NCBI GenBank assembly: GCA_036365145.1
Contig: JAEOAD010000029.1
Span: 25,971,001 to 26,035,000 of the forward strand
Origin: Orientallactaga sibirica
Taxonomy: Eukaryota; Chordata; Mammalia; Rodentia; Dipodidae
Direction: 5' to 3'
Length of the DNA: 64,000 nt
The notes beneath the pieces were generated by a model that did not search any database, was not told the DNA's origin, and saw nothing but the letters and a program-made list of their open reading frames with translations. Shown here piece after piece: positions 34,147 to 44,603 of the stretch (positions within the stretch are counted from its first letter, which is position 1; every line of letters begins with the position of its first letter). The translations under genes were made by a program, and so were the position numbers.

Positions 34147-35354
34147 ATTACAATAGACCGCCACCACAACCCCCTCCTGCTACAGCCACACTGGCAACCA
34201 TCCCTCCCCCTCGTTACCCTTCCAAGGACCTCCCCCCACTCAGTCCTGGACACACCCAGGTGACTGCCGGTTCCCTGACACGCCCCTTCGCCGCCTTCCC
34301 TGTTAACGTAGGGCCGGATGCGACAATCAGGCCGTGGCTCCCCACCCCCCTCTTTGATCTGGCCCTCATCCGTAAGGCAGCCCAGGAATCTGGTGTTGAT
34401 TCTGCTTACTTTGAACAAGTCCTCTTACAATGGGCCATCCCGCCTATAGTGACCTGGCTGAATCCCAGGCCCGCCAAAATCTTAGGGATGAAATTCCAAT
34501 TACCTTGGACATACTCCTTGGCACAGGACCTTATACAGACCCTATATCCTGAGCTCTCGCTTGGCCAATTCAAGCATTTACCCCGTACTTGTAAGGCATG
34601 TGCCCCCCTAGCCCCTTTGGGCCCCCTACAGCCTCAAGGAGTCAATCCTAGAGGCCTTACCCCAAATTCTATCTGGCAGATGGATGTTACCCACATACCT
34701 TCCTTTGGTAACCTCAAATATGTCCATGTCATTGTGGACACTTACTCTAAGCTTACTTTTGCTATTGCTCTCTCTGGGGAAAAGACATCCCATGTCATTA
34801 AGGCAACAAAAACCGCTATGTTGGTCATGGGTGTGCCCTGGTCAATTAAAACAGACAATGGCCCTGCATATACATCTGCCCAATTCACATCCTTCATGGA
34901 ATCTTGGGGAATAAAACACTCCCTTGGGATCCCCTACAACCCACAAGGACAGGCCATCGTGGAAAGAACAAACCGGACCCTAAAGGAACTAATTATAAAA
35001 CAAAAGTCCACTATGTCACCCAAGGACCCCCACTTGGCCCTAGTGGAAGCTCTTTTCACCCTCAATTTTCTCACCTTTGATGAGGCAGGACTCTCCCCAG
35101 CCTACAAACATTGGAGATCCCAACCAACCATGACACCCTTACCCTTAGTCCACTGGAAAGATCCTCTTACTAATATTTGGAAGGGGCCCCACCCTCTTTT
35201 AACGCAGGGCCAAGGGTATGCTTGTGTCTTTCCAGAAACTTCACAGATCCCAGTTTGGATTCCTGCCAGAAACGTCTGTCCAGCCACTGACTCAGTGACC
35301 AGCCTTGCTGAAGAGGATGATGCCAGATCCCTCACACTACATACGGGACTTTAA
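34089..35354 (+). CDS. gag (proline-rich/capsid start) joined in frame to integrase
   Basis: 421 codons without a stop; the frame is open from 34074 and has no ATG at its head (34089 is TTG). Residues 11-60 are acidic then proline-rich, with a PPRY word (40-43) of the PPxY late-domain type. Residues 66-114 (PFAAFPV, RPWLPTPLFDLALIRKA) look like the start of capsid. Residues about 115-145 are unplaced. From about 150 it is integrase: CKAC (168-171) is the second half of the zinc-binding domain, but the His pair normally upstream is missing. The catalytic core has D199 (WQMDVTH), D256 (KTDNGPAY) and E292 (IVER), with exactly 35 residues between the last two. The C-terminal DNA-binding domain ends with PVWIPAR (388-394). 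All of capsid after its start, nucleocapsid, protease, RT and RNase H are absent. Its translation would need a frameshift from gag or another start. Not expected to be a working integrase, as the zinc domain is incomplete. Confidence 0.8.
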   Translation: MFLPAPSYGNSDEEEVKLLNYNRPPPQPPPATATLATIPPPRYPSKDLPPLSPGHTQVTAGSLTRPFAAFPVNVGPDATIRPWLPTPLFDLALIRKAAQESGVDSAYFEQVLLQWAIPPIVTWLNPRPAKILGMKFQLPWTYSLAQDLIQTLYPELSLGQFKHLPRTCKACAPLAPLGPLQPQGVNPRGLTPNSIWQMDVTHIPSFGNLKYVHVIVDTYSKLTFAIALSGEKTSHVIKATKTAMLVMGVPWSIKTDNGPAYTSAQFTSFMESWGIKHSLGIPYNPQGQAIVERTNRTLKELIIKQKSTMSPKDPHLALVEALFTLNFLTFDEAGLSPAYKHWRSQPTMTPLPLVHWKDPLTNIWKGPHPLLTQGQGYACVFPETSQIPVWIPARNVCPATDSVTSLAEEDDARSLTLHTGL

Positions 35355-35550
35355 ACTTATTTCCCCCCACCGGCCACTGACTCAGTGACCAGCCTTGCTG
35401 AAGAGGATGATGCCAGACCCCTCAGACTACATACGGGACTTTAAACTTATTTCCCCCCACCAGCCACTGACTCAGCAACCAGCCTTGCTGAAGAAGATGA
35501 TGCCAGACCCCTCAGACTACATATGGGACTTTAAACTTACCCCCCCCCAC
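35281..35550 (+). repeat. three tandem 90-bp repeats at the end of the integrase frame
   Basis: Units start at 35281, 35371 and 35461, each beginning C(A/G)GCCACTGACTCAG and ending in a C-rich CCCCCCAC. The first unit contains the last 24 codons of the integrase frame and its TAA; the two others repeat this, stop included, downstream. Units 1 and 2 differ at a few bases, and unit 3 differs slightly more. The 90-bp length keeps codon phase, but the stops mean they are not added to the protein. Confidence 0.95.
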
Positions 35551-35772
35551 CTAGCTATAAATTCCTTTCCAACTCCTTTCATTACATTGAGCTGCTATCA
35601 TTAAGGACACTCAATGCTACTGACTATGATGCTAGGGTGAACTCACCCAGCAACCTGTCCTACCCCAGTCCTCTTCAGGCTCTCTAGTTGATTCTCGCTT
35701 GCTGGGACTGTTCACATGCCATAGAGCCACGCCCACTTGGCCCTTCCATGCCTCCTAGGCAACAGCCTCATA
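35551..35772 (+). other. retroviral 3' region, non-coding
   Basis: 220 bp between the repeats and the LTR-head fragment. No env-like frame, signal peptide or membrane segment is seen; presumably a remnant left by deletion. Confidence 0.5.
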
Positions 35773-35816
35773 TGTATGGTACAATACAGGTCTAGCCCCT
35801 AGCCAGACCTCATGCT
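35773..35816 (+). repeat. internal copy of the LTR head
   Basis: About 44 bp starting TGTATGGTACAATACAGG and reaching AGCCAGACCTCATGC closely match the first bases of both LTRs (TGTATGGCACAATACAGG ... AGCCAGACCGCATGG). The TA before TG is also shared with the 3' LTR junction. It is a partial third copy of the U3 start, lying about 390 bp upstream of the 3' LTR. Confidence 0.85.
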
Positions 35817-36114
35817 AAAAGCCATACCAGGCCATACCCTTCGGGTTTTCTCACCAGGATGGCAGCCAGCCCATGACGGGTAAGATTCCATGAGATGGGG
35901 CAACCTAAGACAGGCACTGTCACATGTGATGATCCCTTGGGGCCTGGGTTCAACCATGGCTTTCCAAAAGCCATACCAGGCCATCCCCCTCGGGTTTTCT
36001 CACCTAGGTGGCATTTGGCCCATGACGGGTAAGACTCCATGAGATGGAACAACCTAAGACAGGCACTGTCACGTATGATGATCCCTTGGGGCCTGGGTTC
36101 AACAATGGCTTGGC
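35817..36114 (+). repeat. two tandem 149-bp repeats before the 3' LTR
   Basis: Units at 35817-35965 and 35966-36114 both begin AAAAGCCATACCAGGCCAT and run through CATGACGGGTAAGA and ATGATCCCTTGGGGCCTGGG to a CAATGGCT/CATGGCT end. They differ by roughly ten bases by eye. No coding sense is seen. Confidence 0.93.
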
Positions 36115-36148
36115 AATAAACCATACCTCTCAGGGTTGCCAATAATAA

Positions 36149-36163
36149 AAACAAAAAGGAGGA
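36149..36163 (+). promoter_or_regulatory. polypurine tract
   Basis: AAACAAAAAGGAGGA directly before TA and the 3' LTR start at 36166. In retroviruses this tract primes plus-strand DNA synthesis and fixes the LTR's left end. One C interrupts it. Confidence 0.8.
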
Positions 36164-36165
36164 TA

Positions 36166-36537
36166 TGTATGGCACAATACAGGCCTGGTCCTAGCCAGAC
36201 CGCATGGCAGAAGACAACAGGAAGTGGCTTCTGTAAAAATGGCATTTTGCGCAGGCTTGATGTGACAACAATTACAGTCCCATGCTCGCGAGAAGCCTAC
36301 TACGAGATGTCCTGTCCAGAGACAGGCTGTCATTGGTCACCAAAAGGGGACCGCCCCATACAAGGATTAACAGCCCCTTAAAACCTATGTGCATTGTGCT
36401 AAATAAACGAGTTTGTGGATTCTCGCTCCGCTTTCACCCAACTCCCGGAGTCTGTGTCATGACTCTGCGCTGCTCACGCCAATTCGGCAGAGACCCTATT
36501 GTCCCTCCTGAGCTGGCCTTGGGGGACCCCCCTAACA
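36166..36537 (+). repeat. 3' LTR of the class II ERV
   Basis: 372 bp, TGTATGGC to CCTAACA. Same promoter words as the 5' LTR: ETS-like site, GCTCGCGAGA at 36284-36293, and poly(A) signal AATAAA at 36402-36407. By eye, six of about eight substitutions against the 5' LTR sit at CpG or former CpG positions. Confidence 0.95.
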
Positions 36538-37072
36538 AATACTAAAACAAGTTGGAAAGCTACTAACGAGCCAATTCAGAAAGACAACTCTATGTTAGTT
36601 TGATAAAGGGTATTTCAATGAGGAAATGGTGAATTATTAAGGAAATAGTGCTAGGCAATTGCCTTCATGACCTGAACTTCCAAGAGGCATGGATGACTAA
36701 CTACATGAATCACCATGTCCTTTTGCCTTGCTTTATATTGATTAGCTACCTTTGAAGTAGAGCATTTTCTGAACCAGTGACTAACAGAATAAAATTATTA
36801 CACTTGCAGTTACTATATTCTTGTTATGTCCTTTCCTTTCTAAGATTAAGAAAGACGTATGCATATCTTACTTTTCCTGCACATTCAACTTCATCTCCCA
36901 CCCCCGAGCACCCAAGTATGGCAAGCTTACAAACATGTCTTGACTGCTCAGTACCATTAGACACGAAGCACTAATGAGGCCAGTGACGAAAGACCAAAGT
37001 CGTGACACTTTCCAGAGGTAGCAAAGCTCAGGAAAGATGGGCTGGCCAGGAAAGCTTCGTGCAAGAAGGGGT
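36538..37072. other. unannotated intergenic DNA right of the ERV
   Basis: No gene or recognised repeat. The bases just right of the LTR (AATACT) do not repeat those just left of the provirus (GGGTTG). Confidence 0.45.
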
Positions 37073-37074
37073 TG

Positions 37075-37225
37075 TAGCTGTGCATGGTGGCGCATGCCTT
37101 TAATCCCAGCACTCAGGATGCAGAGGTAGGAGGATCGCTGTGAGTTTGAGGCCACCTTGAGACTACATAGTTAATTCCAGGTCAGCCTGGACCAGAGTGA
37201 AACCCTACTTCAAAAAAAGTGGGGG
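37075..37225 (+). mobile_element. B1-like SINE
   Basis: Plus-strand copy from AGCTGTGCATGGTGGCGC to GTGAAACCCTACTTC with an A-tail. Confidence 0.93.
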
Positions 37226-37234
37226 AGGCCTTAA

Positions 37235-39150
37235 GAGGAAGGGGGAATGAGGAAAAAAAAAGGAAAAAAAAAACAGAGAAATCAGGCTCATCTGAGAACT
37301 TGAAGAAAGTACACTACACTATCATGTGGAGATATGGAGAACAGAGCGGTGCTGTGTGAAAGGAAAGAAGGGGCTTTTATAGAGACAAAAAAACTTCATG
37401 TGAGAAGAGCCATGGAATGCATAGTAGCAGAGAGTGACCAGAAAGACAGCTGTATTAAAGGAAGATGCCCTTGGCAGGAGGATAGAAAGGATGAGGGAGA
37501 AATGAGATCAAAGGACCAGACATGAAGGCTAATACAGTAATATAGATGTGAAGTGATAGGGACATGCCAAAGTCTGATGATGGTGACCATCTGTGGCAGC
37601 ACCCTGACATAGCTATCACCAAGAGAGGCTGGAGTTAAGTCACCGTAAACACCAAGATTAGCATCACATGTAAGATCATGGTAGTTCCTGGTAGTCAGAA
37701 GTTTCCTTCCACCAGAGTGGCTTCCCCAAAGGAAATTACCACTGGTCACAAAAGCCTTTGTCTCACCTTCTCCACACCACCCCCAGGATGGTGCTCATTC
37801 GACTTGCAGCCTTAGTCTGCAGTACTAACCCAATCTCTATCCTCGTGTGTCTTAAAAGAACAAATTTTACTTGACACCTTATCCCCAAGAAAATTAAGTC
37901 TTAGGCTAGTGTGTGGGTGTGGGGAGGGGTGATGTGCCAGTATGTTGTTCTTCATAATAGGAAGCAGCTTGAAAGAACAGAAATAAGTGGGCCTCTCTGT
38001 TCCAACATTGAACATCTGTGAATCTCTGACAATTAAGTCTTGCTCTAAATGTCTTATTATTAACTTGTAATATCAGGGACACAAATTCTCCACTTTCCAG
38101 GATTGCTGGAAATATAAAGATTTGTATGCTTTATACATACACATATTTATAAATGTATATTAGTAGTCTACCAAGGTAGTGTTAAACATATATATGATAA
38201 TAAATAAAGAAGTGTATTAACAATTCTGAACATAATGAACTTGAATATTGGCCCACCTTTCCAAACAGTAATATTTTCCTTCACCTGAAAGTCATTTATA
38301 ATAATAGCCTTTATGATAGTCCTACAGAAACAATTGAGTTCTATACACTTAATATAGTTGAATTAAGGTCATATTCTTTTATTAAGTAAACTTCTCTCCA
38401 ACAGTGGCACCACCAAGTACAACCACTCTCCAGGACAGTTTGATGAAATGGTTCGCTGTAATTAGTTTTCCCAGGGGAAAAATGAATAAAAGACTCTCAT
38501 GAGGTGTTAGAGCTCCACAGCTTCTCAAGCTGACTGAAACTCCAGTATTTATTTTGTACATCTGGGTGGTAAATGGAAGCATCTCTAGCATCAGTTTCTC
38601 TAGGCTGTCTTCAAACAGGTTTAATAAGAGGATTTGGAGTTTAAATAGGCTTCCAACAGTTAAAAGTAGTTTTCTCAGTTTTTCATGTTGACATTCTCAA
38701 AACCAATTTGTCTCCTTGACCTTCTGGCTCACTGCTGCCTCAGCAATAGGAATTTAGATCCAATGTCCCTCCTTTGTGTTTCCATATGAAGGGACCCTGT
38801 GATCTCAGTACATTGACCCATTGTGTAAGTACTTACTAAGTACCTACTACATACACATAACTGGGATGGGCTAAAGAGAATCCAGATTGTAAGTAGTCTT
38901 TTTGTTGAAGAAAGTAGATTTTATTGTGGAATGCAGAGCCTTATGACAAGAAACAAAGTGATTCAAGATGTATTATACGTATGGTGTGATATAAGAGAGG
39001 AGAATGTAGCAGCAATTTAGAGGGAAAAAAAACACAATATAGAAAAGTGGTTGTCAACACCACCTATCCATTTGAATTACACAGGAAGGCCCGGCATACC
39101 CCAAATTAATTACAACAGACTCTTTGGCAGTGGGACTTGGCCAAAAACAG
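37235..39150. other. unannotated SINE-free intergenic DNA
   Basis: About 1.9 kb without a recognised repeat or gene; A-runs at 37254-37273. The 117-codon minus-strand frame at 37396-37749 shows no domain or codon signal. Confidence 0.45.
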
Positions 39151-39151
39151 T

Positions 39152-39311
39152 TTTGTTTTTCTTTCTGACTTTTCAAGGTGGTGTCTCACTGCAGCCTAAG
39201 CTGACCTGGAATTTACTCTGTAGTCAAAGAATGGCCTCAGAATCACAGTGGTCCTCGTACCACTGCCTCCCAAGTGCTGGGATCTAAGGAGTGCACCACC
39301 ATGCCCAGCTT
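39152..39311 (-). mobile_element. B1-like SINE, diverged
   Basis: Minus-strand copy: AGGTGGTGTCTCACTGCAGCC, AAGTGCTGGGATCTAAGG, CACCACCATGCCCAGC. Confidence 0.88.
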
Positions 39312-39415
39312 CACTTTTTTTCTTTTTAAATACCCCAAGTGATGCCAATGTACAATAACACTGAGAGCTACTAATTTCAAGTAAAGACATAGAGACCAAG
39401 AATATGACTATTAAG

Positions 39416-39610
39416 GGCTGAGGAGATGGTTTACTGGTTAAGGGACTTGCTGCAAAGCCAAAGGACCTAGGTTCGATTCCCCAGAACCCAGGTAAGCCAA
39501 ATGCACAAGATGGCACATGAGTCTGGAGTTCATTTGCAACAGCTGGATGCCCTAGCATACCCATTCTCTCCCTCTCTCTCAAATAAATAAATAAAATTAA
39601 AAATAATTTA
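39416..39610 (+). mobile_element. B2-like SINE
   Basis: Plus-strand copy GGGCTGAGGAGATGG to AAATAAATAAATAAAA. Flanked by AAGAATATGACTATTAAG and AAGAATATGACTACTAAG, a target-site duplication with one change. The 164-codon minus-strand frame over 39196-39690 spans both this SINE and the B1 next to it and is not a gene. Confidence 0.93.
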
Positions 39611-39629
39611 AAATATTTAAAGAATATGA

Positions 39630-42245
39630 CTACTAAGAGCAGGAAGATGAAGGGAAGTGGGAAGCAATCCTGCCTGAGTATTGAATGCATCTCATTATTC
39701 TGACAGAGAAAAATTATTCTATCATAATAGTCACATGTAGCTTTGTTGGTTGAAGAGCCTTGTCAAAACCCATGGACTCCCATGGTCACACATCAAAGTT
39801 GATTTCCAGCTAGTAGCAGCTTTCTAGTGTAGCATTTGTGACTGGTCATTCAGCTGTGGAATTTAATCTGTGGGGGTCACATGCAATCAACTGACATACA
39901 AGCTCAGTGGGAACCTCTTGTTAGTCCAACATGTGTGGAAAAGGGAGGACAAGAGCTACAATAAAGACTAGAGAGAGAAAAAGGCTCTGGGTCTAAACAT
40001 TGTCAAGTGCCCTGGGCATTAAATGGAAGGAAAGTAATGAGTATCCCCCACTACTAAGGGAAGAGGATATTCAATATGAATCCCAGGAGGATTAAAGAAA
40101 TACTCATACTACATGAATTCATCTGTCCCTCAGTGACTCCCATCCTCACATCCCTGCTGCTGAAAATTCCACAGCTAGAAGCATCCTTTCTACTCACAAA
40201 AAATTCAAAGGGAAGTTAGCAACATCTGATAAGTTTAAGGACACATTGGTATGATCAAAGAATTCAATTTATTGATGAATATAGCAATAATATTCTAGAC
40301 ATCCATTCTCATCTGTGATAGTGAAGAATTTGGGATAGAGTAGATTTATACTATTCATGAATACATAGATAAGGTAGCATATTTACACATAGAATAATAT
40401 ATATTTATAATAAACATGTGTATATGCATATATGGGAAGAGAAAATAGGTAAATTTTAAAAGCAAAAGTTTGTTTGCTATGAACATGACCACTCTCTATA
40501 TAATACATGTATCATATAAAATATAAATAATATATATAGTATACATTAATTATGTAGTCAAATTTGATTAATTAAATAATGCTAAACTATATATCCTATA
40601 AGATATTTGTGAAAAGTGCAGCAAAGGTAGAGGGATGGAAGGTGTCACTGTACAGAGGGAGGGGAGCATGAAGGGGTGCTACAAAGGAGATGATATTTGA
40701 ACTGAGTTTCAAAAGGTGTCTGGAAGACAAAGATTGAAACAGTACGATGAAGGGTAACCACAGCATGTGAAGAAATTCAGAAATCTGAAATTTAAAAGAA
40801 TACAGCATGCTTACAGTATAAAGAGATATTCAATGTTCATAAACATGGAAAATAATAGAGGGATAGAGGACCAGCAAAACACAATGCTTGACGGCAAGTT
40901 CAGACCAGATAGAGAACTCTAACCACAATAAGGTGCCTGGGCAGGTTTTTAATGATGTGAACAATATCTTGTAGCTTGTGTTCTAGAAAGATAATCAGCT
41001 GACAGATTAAAAGTAGGTTGGGAGAAGGAAAGACTAAAGATGGAAGTACAGGGTAGAGGGCTGGGCATCTTCTAACTTTTCTAGAACACATTTAGCTTTT
41101 CAGACCATTAGAGACTCTTCTAAATTGACAATGATTTCCTTCTCCTCAATGCATTTTTGCGAACAAGCTAGGGACAAGTTGCAGGGTCCAGCTCACCCAT
41201 ATGCTGCCTTGGAGCTGTTCTCCATGCCTTTCTTTGGCTTTCTCCCCTGTAGACTTGACCTCTCTGGTCCATAGCACCTCACTTTTTCTCCACTTTGCTT
41301 TCAGCTCTAAGACATAGCCAGGAGGTGTCAATGAGGTAGTCATTCCCCACCTGCCCCTTTGAGTGGCTTTTATTTGACAGTATTAGCCTGTCCCTTCTCT
41401 TGTAGCCTCCGATGAATAACCCTACCTCTGAGACAACAGTTCTCCCTAAATTCTAAGCATTGCTCCTTACCCATTTTTCTAAAGCTGTGCCTGAGATTTG
41501 ATATGATCATGTGTATACAGCAATGATTGTCATGAAATAAAATAATCAACGCTCTCAATCCCTATAAACAAGCCCCCTGTGCCATGTGGGCCACAAAAGA
41601 AGCACTACATCTGGTCCACAGGAAAATGACAAAGAAGGCAGAACATGGCCTAGAACCTAGAACTGGGGCTTTGCAGGTAGGAATGGAAATGGAAAAATAA
41701 CTTGAGCAACTCTGGGCTATAAGATGGTACTGAGTTGCTTCGTAGGTGGCCTTGGAGTGATTTAGAGATGAGAGAATGTGGGCATGATGTGTGAAAATTT
41801 GATAAGATAGATAGTTGGGGTATGGACTCCCAAATGGTAGGTTTGCATAACAGAAGAACACTAACAGAGAAATCTTTTGCTATCTAATAGGAATCAGTTA
41901 GATTTAGCAGTGGCCATCTGTCCAGAAGCAAGGCCTCAACCATTAAAAAATCAGGAACATGTGAAATACGAAAACGCAGTACACAGACAAGCAAGATGTG
42001 CCCACTGGTGAAATGGTTGCATAATTCTTATGAGGGTAACCAACTTGTTTCTAGTTATATTTGAATTCCATGTTCCATGAGTAGGAATTCATATACATAT
42101 ATATATTTCATGGGTGGGAATTCACACTTGGCATTGAATACCTAATGAAAAGCCTGTGTCCATAGAGACCATAGGCAAACTGAAAAACTGCTACAGTAAT
42201 TTGGCTAAAAAGATAGTTGTGCCCATCAAACTGCTTCTATTTATG
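39630..42245. other. unannotated AT-rich intergenic DNA
   Basis: 2.6 kb with TATA-rich simple sequence at 40395-40570 and 42090-42110. No gene or young SINE seen. Confidence 0.45.
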
Positions 42246-42249
42246 TCAG

Positions 42250-42645
42250 TGTTCCTTTGTTATACAAGCCAACCAGTATGGAGCCCAACAACAATGCCTG
42301 TACAAGACTGGGCTTATTAACATTGCCACATAGATAAGACAGGGACCAATGAGGACCCACCCCTCCCTGAGGAATTATAGACATCTGTGGCTGCATGGAG
42401 ATGAGGAGACATTTTCTTCAGTGGTAGAGTTACTGATAAGCTCACCCATGTTCCAATAAATAGCACTCCCCACCCGTGCTCATACAATCAACCCTAATTA
42501 AACTCAGTAGGTCCCAAGCAAAAGAAGAAGTAGAAGCAGAAGTAGAATAGGACTAGTTGGGAAGAAAGGATTGAATAAGAGAGAATGACAAGAGTAAGTA
42601 ATAGGGGTTAACATATGCATGTATAAAAATTGTCAAAATTTAAAG
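42250..42645 (+). mobile_element. LINE-1 3' end, older
   Basis: Plus-strand 3'-UTR-like sequence: CAATCAACCCTAATTAAACTCAGTAGG is the type of end seen in rodent L1 3' UTRs, followed by AGAAGAAG-rich sequence and TATGCATGTATAAAAATTG near the end. Confidence 0.55.
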
Positions 42646-42656
42646 ATGGACAACAG

Positions 42657-42744
42657 CCAGAGAGATGGCTCAGCTGCTAAAGGTACTGCTTGCAAAGACT
42701 GACAGCCTGGATTTGATTCCCTAGTATAAATAAATATTTTTAAA
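42657..42744 (+). mobile_element. head-only tRNA-derived SINE (ID-like)
   Basis: 88 bp: CCAGAGAGATGGCTCAGC, GGATTTGATTCCCTAG, then ATAAATAAATATTTTTAAA. It has the tRNA-like head but none of the B2 body. A 9-bp direct repeat, GGACAACAG, stands on both sides (42648 and 42745), so it inserted in this short form. Confidence 0.75.
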
Positions 42745-42912
42745 GGACAACAGAAACATTAAAAAAAAGAAAATATGGTAAATATAGCCAGTACCCTTTT
42801 AAAAGATCTATAGATGGCACTGATTCCCTTCTTGTCCCTGTGCACATCACCATCTCCTCACTTCTTATTGGTTCTTTTAACCTGGTATATACCTTATGTA
42901 GTCATTTTAGCC

Positions 42913-43050
42913 ACCATTGTGTTGTAACTTTAATCCCATACTTGGGAAGTAGAGGCAGGAGGATAAGAAATTCAGTCATCCTCAGCTGCACAGTGAGTTC
43001 AAGTCCTGTCTAAGGAATATAACACCCTATCTCAAACAAATAAATTTATT
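42913..43050 (+). mobile_element. diverged B1-like SINE
   Basis: TTTAATCCCATACTTGGG, GTAGAGGCAGGAGGAT, CAGTGAGTTCAAGTCC and CACCCTATCTCAAACAAA keep the B1 order; many changes. Confidence 0.65.
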
Positions 43051-43059
43051 CATTTATTT

Positions 43060-44565
43060 ATTTACTTACAGAAAAAAATTGTCTTTTCATTAAACTTTCC
43101 AATTAGTCTTTAGAGTACACCATCTGTTTCACACCAGGACCCTACTGAACCAACTGCCAATCTCTACTTTAATTTGGGCCACATAAATCCTACTATATCA
43201 CCTTTCCCATGTCATGAAATTCTCTTTACAGAACAGCTGATCCATGACATGATACAGCAACCTTTCTCATTTAGCATGCTACTTCTACTCTGTTTATTAA
43301 AATTAGTAATGAAAAAGGTAGTCAGCCATAACTAATTTTCCAGCATTTTAAGAATATTCCCTTGATCTTATGTCTAAATGCCCCACAGGTCAACAACATA
43401 ATAAAAACTAATGTTCTATAATTAGGGATTTAAAGCTCCTCTTACCCCCATCCCACAGAAAAGCCTGTTAAATTTCTTTACAACACCAGCTTGTTGTATG
43501 TGCTCCAGGTGGAAAGGAAAACAACCAATTGTGTTCCTCTCCCTACTGGGAGGATGATGCCGCCAGGAATACTCAAAGCCTTGATTTTCTGTTGCCCTCA
43601 CAAACTTCAGCTGTAGTGGGCTGTTTTTATTCCTCAAATAGGCTCATCTGTTTCAATTTTAGAAGAAAATTATCCTTCTTCCCATAATGCTCTTCTTCCT
43701 GACCCTCCATCCTGACTCATAACTCCTATTTATTTATTCTTCTGCGCTCAGCTTGAAGAAAGAAGAGGAATAGAAGGAGAATGGATAAAGGAACATTGAT
43801 AACAGTTCCCTTAAAAGATCATCTCTTTGCTTTTCCAGTTACCATTCTGTCTGTGTCCTGGGTTAAGATGTCTTTGTTTCTGGGTTTTTCTTTATACTGA
43901 AAATCATTTAAGATTTACTAATAAAACAAAGATGGTGACCTTGAGTAAGTGACTTAATTTCTTCAGATCTGTTATTTCTTTGGAGATCTTAGATAATATC
44001 TGGCGTTTTTTCTAGTTGTTATAAAGTTGTTATGAAGGCTAAAAGCCATGAAAGAATGCATCGGCCCTATGTAAATGTAATGAGCTTTGACAAGTATTTT
44101 TTTACTATCTAGACAAGGTACTCGGCCATATATCACCAAACCCTAGCCTAAAACTCGAGAAGCCCTGAGATGGGTTTCTAAATCAATAACACCAGGATGT
44201 GAAAGATTTTCCATCCTTGTGCTCATTCATCTGCTAAGCAACTACTATGAGATAGTCTCTATGAAAAATGCTGACACTCGAAAGTTCAAGGATGCTTGTG
44301 CTTAGGAAACCACAATCTAGAAAAGGCTGACATCAGCCCATTGAAGTGCTCTAAAGGCCTGCAGGCACTACACAGAGGGAATATGGGGTCTGTGTTACTA
44401 CACTCCATGTCCAGGGTGGATGTGTGCAGCCTTTAATGATGAGCTGCATATAGTCAGGGTGTGATTCAGAACACCTCCAATCACATTCACTCTGTTATAA
44501 GCTCCCTCTTCTCCCTCTCCCACTCCTGCTGATCCCCTTCCTCTTCCCAAATTGTCTCCTCTTCC
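43060..44565. other. unannotated intergenic DNA
   Basis: 1.5 kb with no recognised gene or repeat. Confidence 0.45.
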
Positions 44566-44572
44566 TTTCATG

Positions 44573-44575
<3 letters not shown>

Positions 44576-44603
<28 letters not shown>

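Larger units (their letters stand above)
32905..36537 (+). mobile_element. class II (betaretrovirus-like) endogenous retrovirus, internally deleted
   Basis: 3.63-kb provirus: 5' LTR 32905-33275, primer-binding site 33278-33295, leader, matrix-like gag start 33841, integrase-bearing frame to 35354, repeats, purine tract 36149-36163, 3' LTR 36166-36537. Intact betaretroviruses are more than twice this length. Protease, reverse transcriptase, RNase H and env are not present in any frame. The integrase and the Lys-type primer-binding site place it in class II. The two LTRs differ at about eight aligned bases plus small changes at the 3' end, so it is fairly young. It cannot make the proteins needed to move by itself. 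It might still be mobilised by a related intact element; that is inference. Confidence 0.9.

Noticed and set aside
34089..35354. A working integrase gene
   Set aside because: The catalytic triad is intact, but the zinc-binding domain lacks its His pair and the frame has no ATG start, so activity cannot be claimed from sequence.
35281..36114. CRISPR-like array
   Set aside because: The repeats are directly abutting 90-bp and 149-bp units without spacers, inside a retrovirus in a mammalian genome.
39196..39690. 164-codon minus-strand frame
   Set aside because: Built from B1 and B2-like SINE sequence with a short unique spacer.
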